From contig NC_088302.1 in the NCBI RefSeq assembly GCF_032854445.1, positions 35,870,812-35,934,811 of the forward strand: a stretch of 64,000 bases of DNA, given 5' to 3'. Position 1 is the first letter of the stretch. Every line of letters begins with the position of its first letter. This DNA is from Liolophura sinensis (Eukaryota > Mollusca > Polyplacophora > Chitonida > Chitonidae). Positions 60,801 through 64,000 of the stretch are shown piece by piece. A program made the translations under genes and the position numbers. The notes beneath the pieces were generated by a model. That model did no database searches, was not told the DNA's origin, and was given only the letters and a program-made list of their open reading frames with translations.

Positions 60801-63240
60801 TCAAAATTTGGAAATTAGGGTATTGGTAGTTTGGTATTTTCAAATCATACCACACGTCCTGAGAATACTTACACTTTGGCCGGCAAGGCCAGGACAAAGA
60901 CATCTCGTCCTTCTTTGTGATAAGCAATATTGACTACATGGTTCTCCCATAGCACTGTGGAACTGACAATTATGCATAACATTAAAACATGAAATGAATG
61001 TTCTGTAAGTCTCAATACAAGGGTACACCAGTCCTGCTGTCTGGTAAGAGGACTTACAAACATGTGTACCCTAATTATATACATATATACCCTTTACAAT
61101 ATGCCTGAGTGAGTAAGTGAGAAAGTGAGTGAGTGCCTGGGGTTTAACGTCGTGCTTAACAAGATTTCAGTTGTATGATGACGAAGAAATCCTTAGAGTG
61201 CATGTATTGTGCCTCCTTGTTGCAGGACGAATTTCCACTGGTCTTTTATCGACTGCTGCTTCACTGAACTCCAAGCAAGGAAGTTACAAGTTTTTCTATT
61301 AAGGTCTTAGGTGTGACCCAACCAAGGATTGAGCCTGGATCTACCACCCTGAAGTGGACGCTCTACCATGTCTACCAACTAAGCTATCGGGGCCGGTAGA
61401 ATAAGCTTGAATGAACACTTTGCAAACATGCAAAAAGGTTGAAGAATGAAAGTAGTGTAGTTTTTACAAGATTTAGGTAAAACCTGTAGCCTGTAGAGAT
61501 ATTGATTTGTATCACTACCTGACCTGCTTAAAATCAAACATGCTTGAAGCAGCATCTGATTCAGATCTACGGGAGTAAATGTAGATCTAACAGGGCTACT
61601 TGCAATTTAACCTCTTAGCAAGTTTGGGCCTCAAATGGGTTAACTTGTTATTTCATGTATTTCTGACCCTGCATTTCCAAACTGTTAGACATATACCAAC
61701 ATCATCTACTAATATTATCAGTTTAAAAGCCACAATCTTCACTGTCACAACTTTCTTACCAAAACTGCACATGTACACGTAGTTTACTGCAAGTGCATAA
61801 AATAATGAACATCAAAGCTGAATAACTGTAAAGGATTCATGAATGTTTATTCTACTCTGTATTTAGTTTATGACAGGATCAAACATGTTTGATACAAATA
61901 ATCTCTTCAGTCTTACTATCATGGGGTAAAAATGGCTTTAGAATATGCCCCAACAATGAAAAATAACACTTTTCAACCTTTCGTCTTTTCTGAGAAGAAC
62001 TTTTTTTCCGTAATATTAGCTTAAAACATTGAACATTTAAAGATCACTGTTTAACAGAATTTTATGTTTCATGAATTCTTTAAACAGTCAGAGATGGACA
62101 AGAAAAAGCAGGTTTTGTGACTTACTGTCTGGCCGAGTTATTGGTGACCTCTATCAGTATACTACAGAGTGTGAGGAACACTCCCCTCAGCTCAACCAGC
62201 TTACTGTCATGGCGCGGGAACTGGTACACAATGTCCTCCTGTAATAATCAGTCCGGTAATACATTGGTCATGATACTATAAATCTGACATACATGTAAAA
62301 CACAGAAGGATTTCCAGGGAAGCAAATTCTGTAACTTACACAAGGAAGCAATTAATCAAACTTCACTAAAAACAAGTCCTAAATGGCACTATAAGGAGAA
62401 AGAATCAATCAGAATCAGGCAAAACATCTAACTTGAAAAATACTAAACTTTAGGAAAACTACAGTATATACATGTACTAGAGACGTAGCCTCTCTTGCTC
62501 GTCCAGAGATAGCATCACTTTTACCACATACAATGGTCTCCAACCAATGTGGTCATGGGTTCAAATCCTGCTCCTGCTGTTTGGCTATGGCACTGAGTCA
62601 GGAAGTTTGCCCGGTATTTTTCAATGGTCAATTATTTCCCCAGATTCGATCCGGTTTCCTTCATTAATATACCCTTATTACCACCATATAACTGAAATAC
62701 ACCTCTCACCTTACAACACTCTTCATTATGACATGCAATTCAATCGGACCACTCAAATGTATTACATAAATTAATTGTGATTTCAATAGATTCACGAACA
62801 ATACTGAAAACATATCAACACATAAAACATACAAACTTTTCCATGTTAAAGTCATGCAGGACCTCCAAATGCCAATGGGTTTCCGCCTGGGCTCTACCCA
62901 GTTTCCTCCCGCCATAATGCTGGCAGCCATTATACATGTGTAAGTGAAATATTTTTGAGTATGGGCATAAAAACACCAATAAAATAAATAAATAAATACT
63001 GTCATACAGTGAACAACACACTTACCTTGCTGATAAGGATTCTGACTTGCTGTCCAGTGACAGGTAGAGTACAGCATGAGGTAGCTTTCTGTAGGAGGGA
63101 CTGGAGAAGGGTGTTGCCTCCCCTAGTAATGCCTTCAACAAAGTGTGGTCACCAGGACTAGGTGTGGGCAGGGGAACGGGTTCCTGAGGCTGGACTGGAC
63201 TAGGACCTACCACCACTGGTGACTGGAAGGTCAATTTTAC
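52377..63240 (-). CDS. INTU: Inturned (CPLANE planar-cell-polarity/ciliogenesis effector), C-terminal part
   Basis: INTU works with Fuzzy and WDPCP (the CPLANE complex) at basal bodies to recruit intraflagellar transport proteins. Sixteen exons, transcription order: 63240-63031, 62238-62126, 60962-60873, 60420-60343, 60012-59835, 59218-59165, 58859-58797, 58507-58286, 57235-57084, 56805-56678, 56074-55988, 55481-55348, 54705-54620, 54167-53978, 53039-52894, 52488-52377 (TGA). They join in frame as 680 codons plus stop. Landmarks of [114 protein letters not shown] and the end [20 protein letters not shown]. Human INTU has about 942 residues, so the N-terminal third with the PDZ domain lies past base 64,000. 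The 63031 exon end requires a GC donor; see findings. Confidence 0.93.
53752..53925 (-). repeat. AAAT-tailed SINE copy in an INTU intron
   Basis: TTTATTTATTTTATTTC tail, GTTTTACGCCACACTTAAGA, CGACGGTCGCCAGCATTTTA, GGCTGGAGAGGAAGCCCC. It is 5'-truncated and ends about 50 bp from the exon at 53978. Confidence 0.8.
55690..55845 (+). repeat. AAAT-tailed SINE copy, 5'-truncated
   Basis: GTGGGAAGGTCTTTCAGCAA to CATTCTTGAGTACAGTG and a tail of four AAAT units. It is in an INTU intron, antisense to the gene. Confidence 0.82.
56410..56605 (+). repeat. AAAT-tailed SINE copy, 5'-truncated
   Basis: TTTCCAGCTCATGCTGTCTT, CCATACGTGGGAAGGTCTGC, ATATTCTTGAGTACGGCG, tail AAATCAAATAAATAAAC. It ends about 75 bp downstream of the exon ending at 56678, inside the following intron and antisense to INTU. 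Confidence 0.82.
57763..57808. repeat. Compound TA/GA microsatellite
   Basis: (TA)n followed by (GA)n in an INTU intron. Confidence 0.9.
61105..61400 (-). repeat. CACTCACT-tailed SINE copy, minus orientation
   Basis: GAGTGAGTAAGTGAG tail at the left, GGGTTTAACGTCGTGCTTAA, then GGATTGAGCCTGGATCTACC (B-box complement) and CGCTCTACCATGTCTACCAA (A-box complement) at the right. It is the same family as 14640-15003 and lies in an INTU intron. Confidence 0.82.
62480..62720 (+). repeat. tRNA-derived SINE-like repeat, third type
   Basis: The B-box-like GGGTTCAAATCCTGC at about 62549 is followed by ATTCGATCCGGTTTCCTTCA and CATATAACTGAAATAC. It is not obviously either of the other families. It lies in the first visible INTU intron. 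Confidence 0.5.
62850..63000 (+). repeat. AAAT-tailed SINE copy, 5'-truncated
   Basis: CCTCCAAATGCCAATGGGTT, GGCTCTACCCAGTTTCCTCC, AATATTTTTGAGTATGGGCA and a tail of AAAT units ending 30 bp from the INTU exon end at 63031. Confidence 0.8.
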
Positions 63241-64000
63241 CTGAACATGAAAAAAAACACACACACATGATCATATTTTCAAAACAAAAAAAAAGTGATA
63301 ATGCTGAAGAGCAATACACTACCTTCAGAAGATGTTTAAATTAAAAACATATTCAACATACAATTCCTGTTACTCAGGTCCCACAGTATGTTCTCTTATT
63401 CAGTAGAAAGATAACAGAATCGAGTGCAGCAAAGGCGGATCACTCCATGCAGACATCACACGTCTGTCTCCTCCCAGTATTGGCAACACATGAATATGTA
63501 TCTCAAGTTAAATCACTTAAATTCTTCTTGCAGCCTGAAAAACCAAATTGTTGACATTGTGGACATCTTGTAACTGCCAGATAACTCAAGGCTCATTCAG
63601 GCTTAAATTAGCTTGGTCTTGCCGCAGACGACCAGTCTCTCAGCTATATGAAAGGTGTCGCATGTACCCATGCATAAGGCACAGCTGACTGACTTTTCTG
63701 GTCCAAATGAATGGATTTATTCAATAATGCCATGACACTATACTCTACTTCACAGCATATACTCAAACACAGTTCTTACAGAGTATATCATATCACTTAT
63801 ATGACAAAAGGTCTATCAGTAGTTAGGCTGCAGTTTAAAGGCTTTGTCATACAAATGGAGAAGGGCCATTTATATGCAATATCTTGCAAGTCCAAAACAA
63901 TGCTAAGCTGGAATTATGGTAAATACTTTTATATTTACATGCATTTGTGACATTCCACAAGAAATGCTACTGATATGCTGTAATACTGTAATATACAATT
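63241..64000 (-). other. INTU intron running off the window
   Basis: No further INTU exon was found upstream of 63240 within the window. The acceptor CATGTTCAG directly precedes the 63240 exon. I saw no repeats in it. Confidence 0.5.

Noticed and set aside
1..64000. CRISPR arrays, bacterial operons, integrons, viral genomes
   Set aside because: Eukaryotic gene structure throughout. The tandem repeats lack spacer organisation and no viral genes were seen.

Overview
The window reads as a eukaryotic nuclear genome: intron-dense genes with GT-AG splice sites, no operons and abundant tRNA-derived SINEs. The combination of a dispersed AAAT-tailed SINE, a second SINE with a CACTCACT tail, a molluscan-type Tc1 element, a mitochondria-eating-protein (MIEAP/SPATA18) gene and Inturned suggests a lophotrochozoan, most likely a marine bivalve or gastropod mollusc. 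The taxon is inferred, not proven.

Layout. (1) 1-17.9 kb, + strand: the 3' part of an EGF-containing adhesion GPCR, 19 exons in continuous frame (768 residues plus stop), with EGF repeats, GAIN domain, GPS, seven membrane helices and a short tail. It is closest to the latrophilin/EGF-7TM group. (2) 18.3-25.4 kb, - strand, convergent with the receptor: a six-exon gene of about 463 codons for a MIEAP/SPATA18-type coiled-coil protein. A near-perfect RFX X-box lies about 310 bp upstream of its proposed start codon. A dead Tc1 transposon sits in its last intron. (3) 25.4-36.3 kb: intergenic DNA with dispersed repeats, fold-back elements and TA microsatellites. (4) 36.4-40.1 kb, + strand: an apparently intronless gene for a large multi-pass membrane protein with an acidic/lysine-rich C-terminus. 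At least eleven frameshifts break it, although the coding segments are otherwise well preserved. (5) 40.1-52.4 kb: gene-poor DNA with SINEs and two neighbouring fold-back elements. (6) 52.4-63.2 kb, - strand: the C-terminal two thirds of Inturned (INTU), 16 exons; the 5' end including the PDZ exons lies beyond base 64,000.

Two of the four genes are tied to cilia in other animals. INTU is a CPLANE ciliogenesis/planar-polarity effector, and SPATA18 is expressed in ciliated and sperm cells. The X-box beside the MIEAP gene fits that theme. The clearest anomaly is the frameshift-riddled membrane-protein gene at 36.4-39.6 kb, in a window where about 40 other exons keep perfect frame.
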